64,000 nucleotides of DNA, taken from NCBI RefSeq assembly GCF_900109525.1, contig NZ_FOAN01000011.1, positions 1-64,000 on the forward strand, given 5' to 3'. The notes under the pieces were generated by a model, which saw only the letters and a program-made list of their open reading frames with translations, did not search any database and was not told the origin of the DNA. Shown here one piece after another: positions 25,413 through 33,931 of this stretch. Source of the DNA: Allobosea lupini. Its GTDB lineage: Bacteria; Pseudomonadota; Alphaproteobacteria; Rhizobiales; Beijerinckiaceae. Position numbers and translations under genes: made by a program. Numbering within the stretch: position 1 is the first letter of the stretch; each line of letters starts with the position of its first letter.

Positions 25413-26009
25413 TCAGCCATGACGGTGATCGTGCTTCCCGTCGCCATGGGAATGCCCATGACGATGGGAATGCCCGTGATCGTGATGGTGGTGCCCGTGA
25501 TCATGCGAGTGGGCGTGGTCATGGCTGTGGCCGTGATCGTGTCCATGGTCATGTGCGTGACTGTGGCCGTGGCCGGAATAGGCGCCGCGCACCGGATCGA
25601 AGGGCGCGACGATGTCCTCGACCTCAGCGCCGAGCCCCTGGAGCATGGCCTTGATGACGTGGTCGCGCAGGATCAGGATGCGGTCCGCCGCGATCGCCGC
25701 GGCGAGATGGCGGTTGCCGATGTGCCAGGCGAGTTCGGCAAGATGCAGCGGATCGCGGGCCTTGATCGCATAGAGCGGCTCGTCGGCGGCGGCGATCTCG
25801 ACCAGGCCGCCGCCCTCGATCGCCAGGGCGTCTCCGGCGGACAGCACGACGGTTTCGGGCAGATCGACCAGAACCTTGTCGCCATCGATGGTTTCGATCA
25901 TGCGCCGGCGCAGATGCCGGGCGTCGTGCTCGAGGACCGCGCGACCAAGCACGGGCTCACCTTGCGCGGCCGCATCAACCGCGCGCCGGATGGCTATGGC
26001 TTTCAACAT
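25413..26009 (-). CDS. ureE: urease accessory nickel chaperone UreE, His-rich tail
   Basis: A 198-aa metallochaperone. The N-terminal peptide-binding domain is followed by the metal-binding domain with ELAWHIGNRHLAAAI and ILRDHVIKAMLQGLGAEV. The final 53 or so residues form a repeating His-Gly/Asp/Ser tail with 26 His by my count, expected to bind many nickel ions. The gene heads ureE-G-F and is divergent from ureD across 207 bp. Confidence 0.96.
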   Translation of the reverse strand: MLKAIAIRRAVDAAAQGEPVLGRAVLEHDARHLRRRMIETIDGDKVLVDLPETVVLSAGDALAIEGGGLVEIAAADEPLYAIKARDPLHLAELAWHIGNRHLAAAIAADRILILRDHVIKAMLQGLGAEVEDIVAPFDPVRGAYSGHGHSHAHDHGHDHGHSHDHAHSHDHGHHHHDHGHSHRHGHSHGDGKHDHRHG

Positions 26010-26216
26010 GCTGAACCCCGTTTTCGACGCGGTCCTGCCCGAGCAGGGATCAAAGTCCGAAAACTATCCCAAAGCGAGGCGAGGCGTCAGTATCCGGTTG
26101 CAGAACAGCTTCGATCCGGACATTCGTCAACGCTCGATCGAGGATCAATTGCCGAAATTGCTCAAATAATGAGCGAACGATGATAATACAGGCTCTAAAT
26201 TGCTCTCGGTTGAAGC

Positions 26217-27155
26217 ATGAGGCGGCTTACGCCGGCTGAAGCGCGGTCCATGAACGCAATCGTGCCTACTCGATCCTCCGAACCGGCCCATTCGACCGTG
26301 GCTTCGCCGGCTCGCGCCCAGTATGCGGCGCAACCGAGCGCGTGGCCTGCCGAGCTCGAGCTGTGGTTCGCGCTGAATGCCGGCAAGACCCGCCTCGTCC
26401 GCCGCCGGCATTTCGGCCCGCTCGTCGTGCAGCGGCCGTTCCACCCGGAGAAGGACGGGACCTGCCATGTCTACCTGCTGCACCCGCCGGGCGGGGTCGC
26501 GGGCGGCGACCGCCTCGATCTGCGCTTCCATCTCGACGCCGGAGCGCGCGCGCTGCTGACGACCCCGGGCGCGACGAAATTCTATCGCAGCGAACACAGC
26601 GCCAGCATGCAATCGGTCGATGTCGCGATCGGGGCCGGCGGGGTCTGCGAATACCTGCCGCAGGAAACCATCGTCTTCGACGGGGCCGATGCGCGGATCG
26701 AGACGAAGGTGTCGCTTGCCGCCGACGCCACCTATGTCGGCTGGGACTTCCTGTGCGTTGGGCGCCCGGCGGCCGGCGAGCGTTTCGAGACGGGGCGCCT
26801 TAGCCAGCGCATCGAGATCGTGCGAGATGGCCGGCCGATCTGGTTCGAGCGCCTGGAGCTGCAGGGCGGCTCGCCTTTGCTGGAGGCTGCCTTTTCCCTG
26901 GCCCGCCAGCCGAGCTGGGGAACGATGGTCTATGCCGGCACGGTCGCCGAGAATGCGGCGGAGCAGGTGCGGGCCGCGATTGGCGCGGCGGGAGACGGCG
27001 TCTTCTGCGTCAGCCAGCTCGAAGAGGCCGTGGTTTGCCGCTATCTCGGGCCACGGGTCGCTGAGGGCAAGGCCTTGTTCGTGCGGGCATGGAACGTGCT
27101 TCGGAGCCTGGGGCAGGGCAAGATGGCCGAGGCGCCGCGCATCTGGGCCACCTGA
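26217..27155 (+). CDS. ureD: urease accessory protein UreD
   Basis: A 312-aa UreD/UreH scaffold. It shows RRHFGPLVVQRPFHPEKDGTCHVYLLHPPGGVAGGDRL, LLTTPGATKFYRS and EYLPQETIVFDGA, all strongly conserved in the family. It binds apo-urease and passes nickel from UreG/UreF. The first gene of ureD-A-B-C; ureA starts 30 bp later. ATGs at 26217 and 26250 are both possible; the first about 40 residues are not conserved. Confidence 0.94.
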   Translation: MRRLTPAEARSMNAIVPTRSSEPAHSTVASPARAQYAAQPSAWPAELELWFALNAGKTRLVRRRHFGPLVVQRPFHPEKDGTCHVYLLHPPGGVAGGDRLDLRFHLDAGARALLTTPGATKFYRSEHSASMQSVDVAIGAGGVCEYLPQETIVFDGADARIETKVSLAADATYVGWDFLCVGRPAAGERFETGRLSQRIEIVRDGRPIWFERLELQGGSPLLEAAFSLARQPSWGTMVYAGTVAENAAEQVRAAIGAAGDGVFCVSQLEEAVVCRYLGPRVAEGKALFVRAWNVLRSLGQGKMAEAPRIWAT

Positions 27156-27185
27156 AACGATCGACTGCGAGGATGGGGGAAGGCG

Positions 27186-27488
27186 ATGGAGCTGCTTCCG
27201 CGCGAGAAGGACAAGCTTCTGCTCTTTACCGCGGCGCTGCTGGCGGAACGGCGCAAGGCACGCGGCGTCAAGCTGAACTATCCGGAGGCCGTCGCCTATA
27301 TCTCGGCGGCGATCCTGGAAGGCGCGCGCGACGGGCGTACCGTGGCGGAGCTGATGTCCTATGGCGCGACGCTGCTGACGCGCGAGGACGTCATGGACGG
27401 CGTTCCGGAGATGATCCACGACGTGCAGGTCGAAGCGACCTTCCCGGACGGGACCAAGCTGGTCACCGTCCACAACCCGATTCCGTGA
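27186..27488 (+). CDS. ureA: urease gamma subunit
   Basis: A 100-aa subunit of exact family length, starting MELLPREKDKLLLFTAALLA and containing VKLNYPEAVAYISAAILEGARDG, AELMSYGATLLTREDVMDGVPEM and ending VTVHNPIP. Structural subunit of the nickel enzyme that hydrolyses urea to ammonia and carbamate. A GGGGGAAGG ribosome-binding site precedes the ATG. Separate beta and gamma genes are the usual bacterial form. Confidence 0.98.
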   Translation: MELLPREKDKLLLFTAALLAERRKARGVKLNYPEAVAYISAAILEGARDGRTVAELMSYGATLLTREDVMDGVPEMIHDVQVEATFPDGTKLVTVHNPIP

Positions 27489-27497
27489 GGCGGCGCG

Positions 27498-27809
27498 ATG
27501 ATCCCGGGCGAGTTCTTCATCGAGGACGGCACGATCGAACTCAATGCCGGCCGCGAGCGGCGATCGATCGAGGTCGCCAATTCCGGCGACCGGCCGATCC
27601 AGGTCGGTTCGCACTATCATTTCTACGAGACCAACGCGGCGCTGCAGTTCGAGCGCGAGACGGCCAGGGGCTTCCGGCTCGACATTCCGGCGGGGACAGC
27701 GGTCCGTTTCGAGCCGGGACAATCGCGCACGGTCACGCTGGTGGCGCTGGACGGCGACAGGGTGGTCTACGGCTTCAACGCCAGGATCATGGGCAGACTG
27801 GAGGCCTGA
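27498..27809 (+). CDS. ureB: urease beta subunit
   Basis: A 103-aa subunit starting MIPGEFFIEDGTIELNAGRE, with IQVGSHYHFYETNAALQFER and GQSRTVTLVALDGDRVVYGFN. It is the structural beta chain of urease; length is normal. It starts nine bases after ureA and ends one base before ureC, so the three subunits are tightly coupled. Confidence 0.98.
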   Translation: MIPGEFFIEDGTIELNAGRERRSIEVANSGDRPIQVGSHYHFYETNAALQFERETARGFRLDIPAGTAVRFEPGQSRTVTLVALDGDRVVYGFNARIMGRLEA

Positions 27810-27810
27810 G

Positions 27811-29514
27811 ATGGTGCGCATCACCCGCGAGAATTACGCCTCGCTCTACGGCCCGACCAAGGGCGACCGGATCCGCCTCGCCGACACCGAGCTCGTGATC
27901 GAGATCGAGACTGATCACACGATCTATGGCGAGGAAGTCACTTTCGGCGGCGGCAAGGTCATCCGCGACGGCATGGGCCAGAGCCAGCGCAATGCCGCCG
28001 AGGTGCCCGACCTCGTCATCACCAATGCGGTGATCCTCGACCATTGGGGCATCGTGAAGGCCGATGTCGGCATCAAGGATGGGCGCATCGCCGCGATCGG
28101 CAAGGCCGGCAATCCCGACATCCAGCCCGGCGTCGACATCGTCATCGGCCCCGGCACCGACGTCATCGCCGGCGAGGGCAAGATCCTGACCGCTGGCGGC
28201 GTCGACGCCCATATCCATTTCATCTGTCCGCAGCAGGCGGAGATGGCGCTTACCAGCGGCACGACCACACTCGTCGGCGGTGGCACGGGACCCTCTGTCG
28301 GCACGCTCGCCACCACGGTGACGCCGGGACCCTGGTACATCCACCGGATGCTCGAGGCGATCGACGACCTGCCGCTCAATGTCGGCCTGCTCGGCAAGGG
28401 CAATGCAAGCCTGCCCGAGCCGTTGCGCGAGCAGGTCCGGGCGGGCGTCATCGGCCTCAAGCTGCACGAGGACTGGGGCACGACTCCGGCGGCGATCGAC
28501 AATTGTCTTTCCGTCGCCGACGAGATGGACGTTCAGGTCGGGCTGCATTCCGATACGTTGAACGAGAGCGGCTTCGTCGGTGACACCTTCGCGGCGACGA
28601 AAGGCCGCGCGATCCATTCCTTCCATACGGAAGGGGCGGGGGGCGGCCATGCGCCGGACATCATCACGGCGGCCGGTCAGGAGAACATCCTGCCCTCTTC
28701 GACCAACCCGACCCGGCCCTACACGATCAACACCATCGACGAGCATCTCGACATGCTTATGGTGTGCCACCACCTCAGCCCTGAGATCCCCGAGGACGTC
28801 GCCTTCGCCGAATCGCGCATCCGCAAGGAGACGATCGCGGCGGAGGACATCCTGCACGATCTCGGCGCCTTCTCGATGATGTCCTCGGATTCGCAAGCGA
28901 TGGGACGCATCGGCGAGACGACGCTGCGCTGCTGGCAGACTGCGCACAAGATGAAGGTCCAGCGCGGGCCGCTGCCGGAGGACAGCGCGCGCAACGACAA
29001 TTTCCGCTGCAAGCGCTATGTCGCCAAATATACGATCAACCCGGCGATCACCCATGGCTTCGCCCATGAGATCGGCTCGGTCGAGACCGGCAAGCGCGCC
29101 GACCTCGTGCTGTGGAAGCCGGCCTTCTTCGGCATCAAGCCGTCGCTGGTGCTGGTCGGCGGCATGATCGCCACCGCGCCGATGGGCGATCCGAACGCCT
29201 CGATCTCGACGCCGCAGCCGGTCCATTACCGGCCGATGTACGGCGTGCTCGGGCGCGCCCGCGGCAAGACCGGGGTCACCTTCGTCTCGCAGGCGGCGCT
29301 CGACGACGGGATCGGCGACAAGCTCGGCCTGAAGAAGCAGCTGGTGGCGGTGAAGGGCACGCGCGGCGTCCGCAAGAAGGACATGATCCACAATGCGCTG
29401 ACGCCCAAGATCGAGGTCGATCCGCAGAACTACCAGGTGCGCGTCGATGGTGAGCTGATCACCTGCGAGCCCGCGACCTCCCTCCCGATGACGCAGCGCT
29501 ACTTCCTGTTCTGA
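27811..29514 (+). CDS. ureC: urease alpha subunit (catalytic)
   Basis: A 567-aa catalytic subunit. All nickel ligands are present at the standard numbering: H134 and H136 in VDAHIHFICP, the carbamylated K217 in VIGLKLHEDWG, H246 in LHSDTLNESG, H272 in FHTEGAGGGH and D360 in MMSSDSQAMGR. The mobile flap holds C319-H320 (MVCHHLSPEIPEDVAF). The ATG at 27811 directly follows ureB; a longer frame inside ureB is not real. Confidence 0.99.
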   Translation: MVRITRENYASLYGPTKGDRIRLADTELVIEIETDHTIYGEEVTFGGGKVIRDGMGQSQRNAAEVPDLVITNAVILDHWGIVKADVGIKDGRIAAIGKAGNPDIQPGVDIVIGPGTDVIAGEGKILTAGGVDAHIHFICPQQAEMALTSGTTTLVGGGTGPSVGTLATTVTPGPWYIHRMLEAIDDLPLNVGLLGKGNASLPEPLREQVRAGVIGLKLHEDWGTTPAAIDNCLSVADEMDVQVGLHSDTLNESGFVGDTFAATKGRAIHSFHTEGAGGGHAPDIITAAGQENILPSSTNPTRPYTINTIDEHLDMLMVCHHLSPEIPEDVAFAESRIRKETIAAEDILHDLGAFSMMSSDSQAMGRIGETTLRCWQTAHKMKVQRGPLPEDSARNDNFRCKRYVAKYTINPAITHGFAHEIGSVETGKRADLVLWKPAFFGIKPSLVLVGGMIATAPMGDPNASISTPQPVHYRPMYGVLGRARGKTGVTFVSQAALDDGIGDKLGLKKQLVAVKGTRGVRKKDMIHNALTPKIEVDPQNYQVRVDGELITCEPATSLPMTQRYFLF

Positions 29515-29644
29515 GGGGAGGCAGCCGGCACTGAACTCCGCCGTAGCGAGAAGCCTGATCGGCCTGGGACGGGGATGCGCCGTGCCGGGGTGATCCCGGC
29601 GAACAACGGAAAGAAGATCGGCGCCGGTGGCGCGCGTGAGCCCG

Positions 29645-29656
29645 AAACGAACGTTT
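29645..29656. promoter_or_regulatory. short palindrome upstream of the TetR-family gene
   Basis: AAACG-AA-CGTTT is a perfect 12-bp inverted repeat 121 bp before the TetR start, in the gap after ureC. TetR proteins usually bind such short palindromes near their own promoter. No clear -35/-10 pair is fixed, so the assignment is tentative. Confidence 0.35.
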
Positions 29657-29776
29657 GACGGGTCGCCTTGATCGGTGCCCCGAGGGGCGATAGTGACGAA
29701 AGCCTGCGTCCCGTCGCGGAACGGGCATTCGGCCGGAATGCGGCCGCGCGAGAGCCGAGGGCGCGCGAGGCAGGGC

Positions 29777-30406
29777 ATGAGAGTACGCAGCGCAAGAAGG
29801 CCGGCAGGGACCGCGACAGCGCAGGTGACGAAGCCAAGCCCGATGCGCGGCGAGATCGTCGCCGCCGCTGCCGAGATCATCGTCCGCAAGGGCTACGCTG
29901 CCTGCACGATGCGGGCGGTGGCGGCGCTGGTCGATATGAAGGCCGGGAGCCTCTACTACCACTTCAAGTCGAAGGACGAGATCGTCGAGGAGATCCTCAA
30001 CCAGGGCATCGAAACGCTCCATGCCCGGGTCGCGGAGGCGCTCCGCAGCCTGCCGGCCGATGCGCCGTTCGCGGGCCGGCTCTCGGCAGCGGTCGGGGTG
30101 CATGTGGCAAGCCTGGTCGGCAAGGACCAGCAGCACATGCACGTCTACGAGCATCTGCCGCCGGTCATCAAACGGCGCAGCCGCAAGATGCGCGAAACCT
30201 ATACCCGGCTCTGGCTCGATCTCTTCGCCGGCGGCGTCGCCAGTGGCGAGGTCGATGCCGGCATCGACCTGCACCTGCTGGTGCCGTATTTCCTCGGTGG
30301 GCTGAACCGCGTGCCGGAATGGATGCGCGCCAGCGGCGCCAGCAGCGACCAGGTCGCGGCACTGGCCGTCACGACCCTGCTCGACGGAATTGGCGCCGGG
30401 CGGTAG
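29777..30406 (+). CDS. TetR-family transcriptional regulator
   Basis: A 209-aa repressor-type protein. The N-terminal HTH reads RGEIVAAAAEIIVRKGYAACTMRAVAALVDMKAGSLYYHFKSKDEIVEEIL, a textbook TetR domain; the rest is a helical ligand domain ending VTTLLDGIGAG. The ATG at 29777 is preceded by GAGG; earlier in-frame starts add only low-complexity Arg-rich sequence. It lies 262 bp after ureC on the same strand and converges with the GMC oxidoreductase gene; either neighbour, or a distant target, may be regulated. Confidence 0.88.
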   Translation: MRVRSARRPAGTATAQVTKPSPMRGEIVAAAAEIIVRKGYAACTMRAVAALVDMKAGSLYYHFKSKDEIVEEILNQGIETLHARVAEALRSLPADAPFAGRLSAAVGVHVASLVGKDQQHMHVYEHLPPVIKRRSRKMRETYTRLWLDLFAGGVASGEVDAGIDLHLLVPYFLGGLNRVPEWMRASGASSDQVAALAVTTLLDGIGAGR

Positions 30407-30482
30407 CGGCTGCGACCAGGCTTGCCTTTGCCGGCGATGGAGGCGATCGCGCGTTCGCAGGCATTGCGATAAGGCAGGGGTC

Positions 30483-30512
30483 TAGAGCATTTCCGGCGAA
30501 TGCAGGTTCGCC
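30483..30512. repeat. partial TAGAGCA-type intergenic repeat
   Basis: Starts TAGAGCATTTCC as in the element at 13917 and contains GGCGAA / TTCGCC arms (30495-30500 / 30507-30512), but the outer right arm is missing. It lies between the convergent TetR and GMC genes and looks like a decayed copy of the same family. Confidence 0.45.
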
Positions 30513-30547
30513 CTCAAGGCTCTGTCTTTCGTATCCACGCAAAACGG

Positions 30548-32200
30548 CTACGCACTTTTGCCGGGCTGGCTCGCTGTCATGAGCTGCGCCGCCTTCTCGG
30601 CGATCATTACGGCCGGTGCGTGGGTGTTGCCCGAGACGATCGTCGGCATGATCGAGGCGTCGACGACGCGCAGGCCTTCGAGACCGTGCACGCGCAGCTC
30701 AGGATCGACCACCGCCATCGCGTCGACGCCCATTTTCGCGGTTCCAACCGGGTGGAAGATGGTGGTGGCGATGTCGCCTGCTGCCTGCGCCAGTTCGGCG
30801 GGCTCCTGAACGGCGATGCCGGGCTTGAGCTCTTCCGGCTTGAATGCCTGCATTCGCCTGGTCGCCATCAGGCGCCGCGCCGCGGTGATCGAAGCGGCGG
30901 CGACCTCACGATCACTGTCGGCCGAGAGATAATTCGGCGCAATGGTCGGATGCGCGAAGGGATCTGCCGAGACGATCCGGACATGGCCGCGCGAATCCGG
31001 CCTGAGATTGCAGACCGAGACCGTGATCGCCGGAAAGGCATCGAGCGGCTGGCCGAAGCGCTCCAATGAGAGCGGCTGGACATGGAATTCGATGTTGGGC
31101 GTGGCGAAACGCTCGTCCGAACGCATGAAGATGCCGAGCTGGCTCGGCGCCATCGCCATCGGCCCGGAGCGACGCAGTGCATATTCGAGCGCGATGCCGG
31201 CCTTGCCGAACAGGCTCGCCTGCCGCTCGTTCAGCGTCCTCGCGCCGGTGATCCTGAAGACCGTACGGATCTGGAGATGGTCCTGCAGGTTCTCGCCGAC
31301 GCCGGGCAGCTCGTGCTGGACGGCGATGCCGTGCTGCGACAGCAGCGCTCCCGGCCCGACGCCGGAGAGCTGCAGCAATTGCGGCGTGCCGATCGCGCCG
31401 GCCGAGAGGATCAGCTCGCCGGCGGCGTCGATCTGGACGGGCTCCCCCTTCAGGCGCAGCTCGAGACCGCTCGCGCGTTTGCCGGAGAAGACGATGCGCT
31501 CGGCCTGCGCCTGCGTCAGCACCGTCAGATTGCTGCGATTGCGCACCGGACTCAGGAAGGCGCGCACCGCGTTGAAGCGGAACCCGGCCTTCTGGTTCAC
31601 CTCGAAATAGGCCGAGCCGAAATTGTCGCCGGCATTGAAATCGTCGATCTTCGGCACGCCGATCTCCTCGGCGGCCTCGCGGACGGCATCGAGGATCGGC
31701 CAGGACAGGCGTTGGCGCTCGACCCGCAGCTCGCCCTCCTGGCCATGGAACGGTCCGGTCAGATTGTGATGCCGCTCGGATTTGCGGAACAGCGGCAGAA
31801 CCTCGTCCCAACCCCAGCCGGGATTGCCGAGCTGGCGCCAGCCGTCATAGTCGGCCGCCTGGCCGCGCATGTAGATCATGCCGTTGATCGACGAGCAGCC
31901 GCCGAGGACCTTGCCGCGCGGATAGGCGAGGACACGCCCGTTGAGACCCTTCTCCTGTGCCGTGCTGTAACCCCAGTCGGTTCTGGGATTGCCCATGCAG
32001 TAGAGATAGCCGACCGGGATATGGATCCAGTGGTAATTGTCGGAACCGCCGGCCTCGAGCAGCAGCACGCGCTTGCGGGGATCGGTGCTGAGGCGGTTGG
32101 CGAGCACGCAGCCCGCCGAACCCGCGCCGACGATGACATAGTCCCAGGACCCGAGATGGCGACGGATGCTCAAGCGACCTCCGATCGACAATGCTGCCAT
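30548..32200 (-). CDS. GMC-family oxidoreductase (choline dehydrogenase-like)
   Basis: A 550-aa FAD enzyme. It shows the dinucleotide fold YVIVGAGSAGCVLANRLS, GMC signature 1 (YPRGKVLGGCSSINGMIYMRG), signature 2 (SAGAIGTPQLLQLSGVG) and the C-terminal active-site region TAKMGVDAMAVVDPELRVHG followed by SGNTHAPAVMIAEKAA. The family oxidises alcohols such as choline, long-chain alcohols or polyethylene glycol; the substrate is unclear because no betaine genes are near. The N-terminal 16 residues are atypical, so a start slightly downstream is possible. Confidence 0.92.
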   Translation of the reverse strand: MAALSIGGRLSIRRHLGSWDYVIVGAGSAGCVLANRLSTDPRKRVLLLEAGGSDNYHWIHIPVGYLYCMGNPRTDWGYSTAQEKGLNGRVLAYPRGKVLGGCSSINGMIYMRGQAADYDGWRQLGNPGWGWDEVLPLFRKSERHHNLTGPFHGQEGELRVERQRLSWPILDAVREAAEEIGVPKIDDFNAGDNFGSAYFEVNQKAGFRFNAVRAFLSPVRNRSNLTVLTQAQAERIVFSGKRASGLELRLKGEPVQIDAAGELILSAGAIGTPQLLQLSGVGPGALLSQHGIAVQHELPGVGENLQDHLQIRTVFRITGARTLNERQASLFGKAGIALEYALRRSGPMAMAPSQLGIFMRSDERFATPNIEFHVQPLSLERFGQPLDAFPAITVSVCNLRPDSRGHVRIVSADPFAHPTIAPNYLSADSDREVAAASITAARRLMATRRMQAFKPEELKPGIAVQEPAELAQAAGDIATTIFHPVGTAKMGVDAMAVVDPELRVHGLEGLRVVDASIMPTIVSGNTHAPAVMIAEKAAQLMTASQPGKSA

Positions 32201-32518
32201 TGCGCTGCGATCGTCGTAGCAAGATCGATATCGAGCCGGTAGCGCGCATCGCGCAACGTTCCGTCTGGGCGAAAGCGCGCTGCGGATCCTGGGGGCCGGA
32301 GAGGATCCGAATCATCGTGGAAGGCGTGCGCGGCGAGACCAGGAGCCGTGTTGCGGCCTTTCGGGTGCTCTTTTCCAGACGCCTTTGGAGCTCACAGGGA
32401 GCGCGCACGCAAAGCTGAGAAGGTGCTGCCTGCCCGCCTCGCAGGGCGCGGCATTCTCACGACGGTTCTATCCCGCCCGTCTACACAGGCCGGGCGACAG
32501 GTCATTTCCAATGCGGAA
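32201..32518. other. intergenic stretch with no supported gene
   Basis: Between the GMC gene start and the tRNA-Leu terminator. No open frame has a family signal or a good ribosome-binding site. It should include the GMC promoter on the minus strand. No repeat element was recognised. Confidence 0.5.
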
Positions 32519-32560
32519 GGAAAAACCTTCGGCCTCAAGGGCTTGGTAGAACCCTTGAAA
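32519..32560 (-). terminator. terminator after tRNA-Leu
   Basis: On the minus strand, directly after the tRNA CCA, comes TTTTTT, then CAAGGG pairing with CCCTTG (arms at about 32554-32559 and 32537-32542), then GGCCGAAGGTTTTT. The stem and following T-run fit a Rho-independent terminator. Confidence 0.6.
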
Positions 32561-32563
32561 AAA

Positions 32564-32650
32564 TGGTGCCCAGGAGAGGACTCGAACCTCCACGCCCTTG
32601 CGAGCGCCAGCACCTGAAGCTGGTGCGTCTACCAATTCCGCCACCTGGGC
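32564..32650 (-). tRNA. tRNA-Leu (CAG)
   Basis: An 87-nt class II tRNA on the minus strand with acceptor GCCCAGG / CCTGGGC, anticodon CAG (plus-strand 32614-32616) in loop TTCAGGT, a long variable arm, a TTCGAGTCC T-loop and an encoded CCA. It reads CUG leucine codons. No integrase or duplicated 3' end is seen, so no element is inserted here. Confidence 0.96.
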
Positions 32651-32831
32651 AACGGCGGTTCGTTTACGGGGGCCGAACGCGCCTGTCAACGGCCCAAGCC
32701 GGCTTTTTGACAATAGTGTATCGGTCGCGCTGCGGGCGGCGTCTCACCGCCTTCACAGCCGCGCTGCTATGCACTAGGACAGGCACAATAGAGCCAGTTT
32801 TCAGCGCTTCCAAACGGAGCTTCGCGTCATC

Positions 32832-33833
32832 ATGACGGTCCTGCCTCCCGCTTCGCAACTCGTCACGGTCTTCGGCGGCTCGGGCTTCCTCGGGCGGCAT
32901 GTCGTGCGGGCGCTGGCGCGGCGCGGCTATCGTGTGCGCGCCGCCGTGCGCCGCCCGGACCTCGCCGGCTTCCTGCAGCCGCTCGGCAGCGTCGGCCAGG
33001 TCACCGCGGTCCAGGCCAATCTGCGCTATCCCGATTCGGTCGCGGCCGCCGTCAACGGCGCCGATGCAGTGATCAACCTCGTCGGCATCCTGCGCGAGAA
33101 GGGCCGGCAGAACTTCGCCTCGGTACAGGCGCAAGGCGCGCGCGGCGTGGCGCAGGCATGCGCACATTTCGGCGTCGAGCGCCTGGTCCAGGTCTCCGCG
33201 CTCGGAGCCGACGCAGAGTCGACGTCCGTCTATGCCCGCAGCAAGGCCGAAGGCGAGGCTGCGGTCCAGGCCCTGGTCAAGCAGGCGATCGTGCTGCGTC
33301 CCTCGGTGATGTTCGGGCCGGAGGACACCTTCTTCAACCGCTTCGCCTCGCTGGTGCGCATGCTGCCGGTGCTGCCGCTCGCCGGTGCGCAGACGAAGTT
33401 CCAGCCGGTCTTCGTCGGCGACGTGGCCGAAGCGATCGCGCGCGCCATCGACGGCAAGGCCGAGGCCGGCAAGGCCTACGAGCTCGGCGGTCCCGAGGTG
33501 AAGACTTTGCGCGAGCTGGTCGACTATGTCTGCGAGGTCACCGGCCGCAAGCGCCTGATCGTGCCGGTCCCCTTCGGCCTCGCCCGTCTGCAGGGCCAGA
33601 TCCTCGAGCTCGCCGACATGCTGACGCTCGGCATCTTGCCGAACGAGCTCATCCTGACGCGCGACCAGGTCAAGTTGCTCGAGAGCGACAATGTCGTCTC
33701 CGCGACGGCCGAGAAGGAAGGCCGGACGTTGCAGGGGCTCGGCATCACGCCGGTCTCGGCCGAGGCCGAGGTGCCCGGCTATCTCTGGCGCTTCCGCAAG
33801 GCCGGCCAGTTCGCCACCGCCCGCGCCAGCTGA
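32832..33833 (+). CDS. NDUFA9-like atypical SDR / NAD-dependent epimerase-family protein
   Basis: A 333-aa Rossmann protein with N-terminal LVTVFGGSGFLGRHVVRALARRGYRVRAAVRRPD, ADAVINLVGILREKGRQNFASVQA and YARSKAEGEAAVQ in place of the usual YxxxK region. Length and pattern match the complex I NDUFA9 subfamily, which in alphaproteobacteria and mitochondria associates with respiratory complex I; the bacterial role is not fully settled. No signal peptide. It converges with the glycerate dehydrogenase-like gene. Confidence 0.88.
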   Translation: MTVLPPASQLVTVFGGSGFLGRHVVRALARRGYRVRAAVRRPDLAGFLQPLGSVGQVTAVQANLRYPDSVAAAVNGADAVINLVGILREKGRQNFASVQAQGARGVAQACAHFGVERLVQVSALGADAESTSVYARSKAEGEAAVQALVKQAIVLRPSVMFGPEDTFFNRFASLVRMLPVLPLAGAQTKFQPVFVGDVAEAIARAIDGKAEAGKAYELGGPEVKTLRELVDYVCEVTGRKRLIVPVPFGLARLQGQILELADMLTLGILPNELILTRDQVKLLESDNVVSATAEKEGRTLQGLGITPVSAEAEVPGYLWRFRKAGQFATARAS

Positions 33834-33898
33834 GCCCCGTCAGGGCAGCAGCACCAGCTTGCCGGCCACGCGTTTAGGCGCGTGCCGATGCGGCTCGG

Positions 33899-33923
33899 AG
33901 CGCCTCACATGACGAGAGGCGCT
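33899..33923. terminator. bidirectional hairpin between convergent genes
   Basis: AGCGCCTC (33899-33906) pairs perfectly with GAGGCGCT (33916-33923) around nine bases. A smaller CACGCG / CGCGTG stem lies at 33867-33884. Both sit in the 98-bp gap between facing stop codons. No long T-run, so efficiency is uncertain. Confidence 0.5.
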
Positions 33924-33931
33924 GCCAGGGC

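Noticed and set aside
25413..25580. A tandem DNA repeat or CRISPR-like array in the CAT/GTG-rich segment
   Set aside because: The pattern is explained by codons of the His-rich UreE tail; there are no spacers or fixed repeat units.
32564..32650. Possible attachment site at tRNA-Leu
   Set aside because: No duplicated 3' segment or mobility gene nearby; neighbours are ordinary chromosomal genes.
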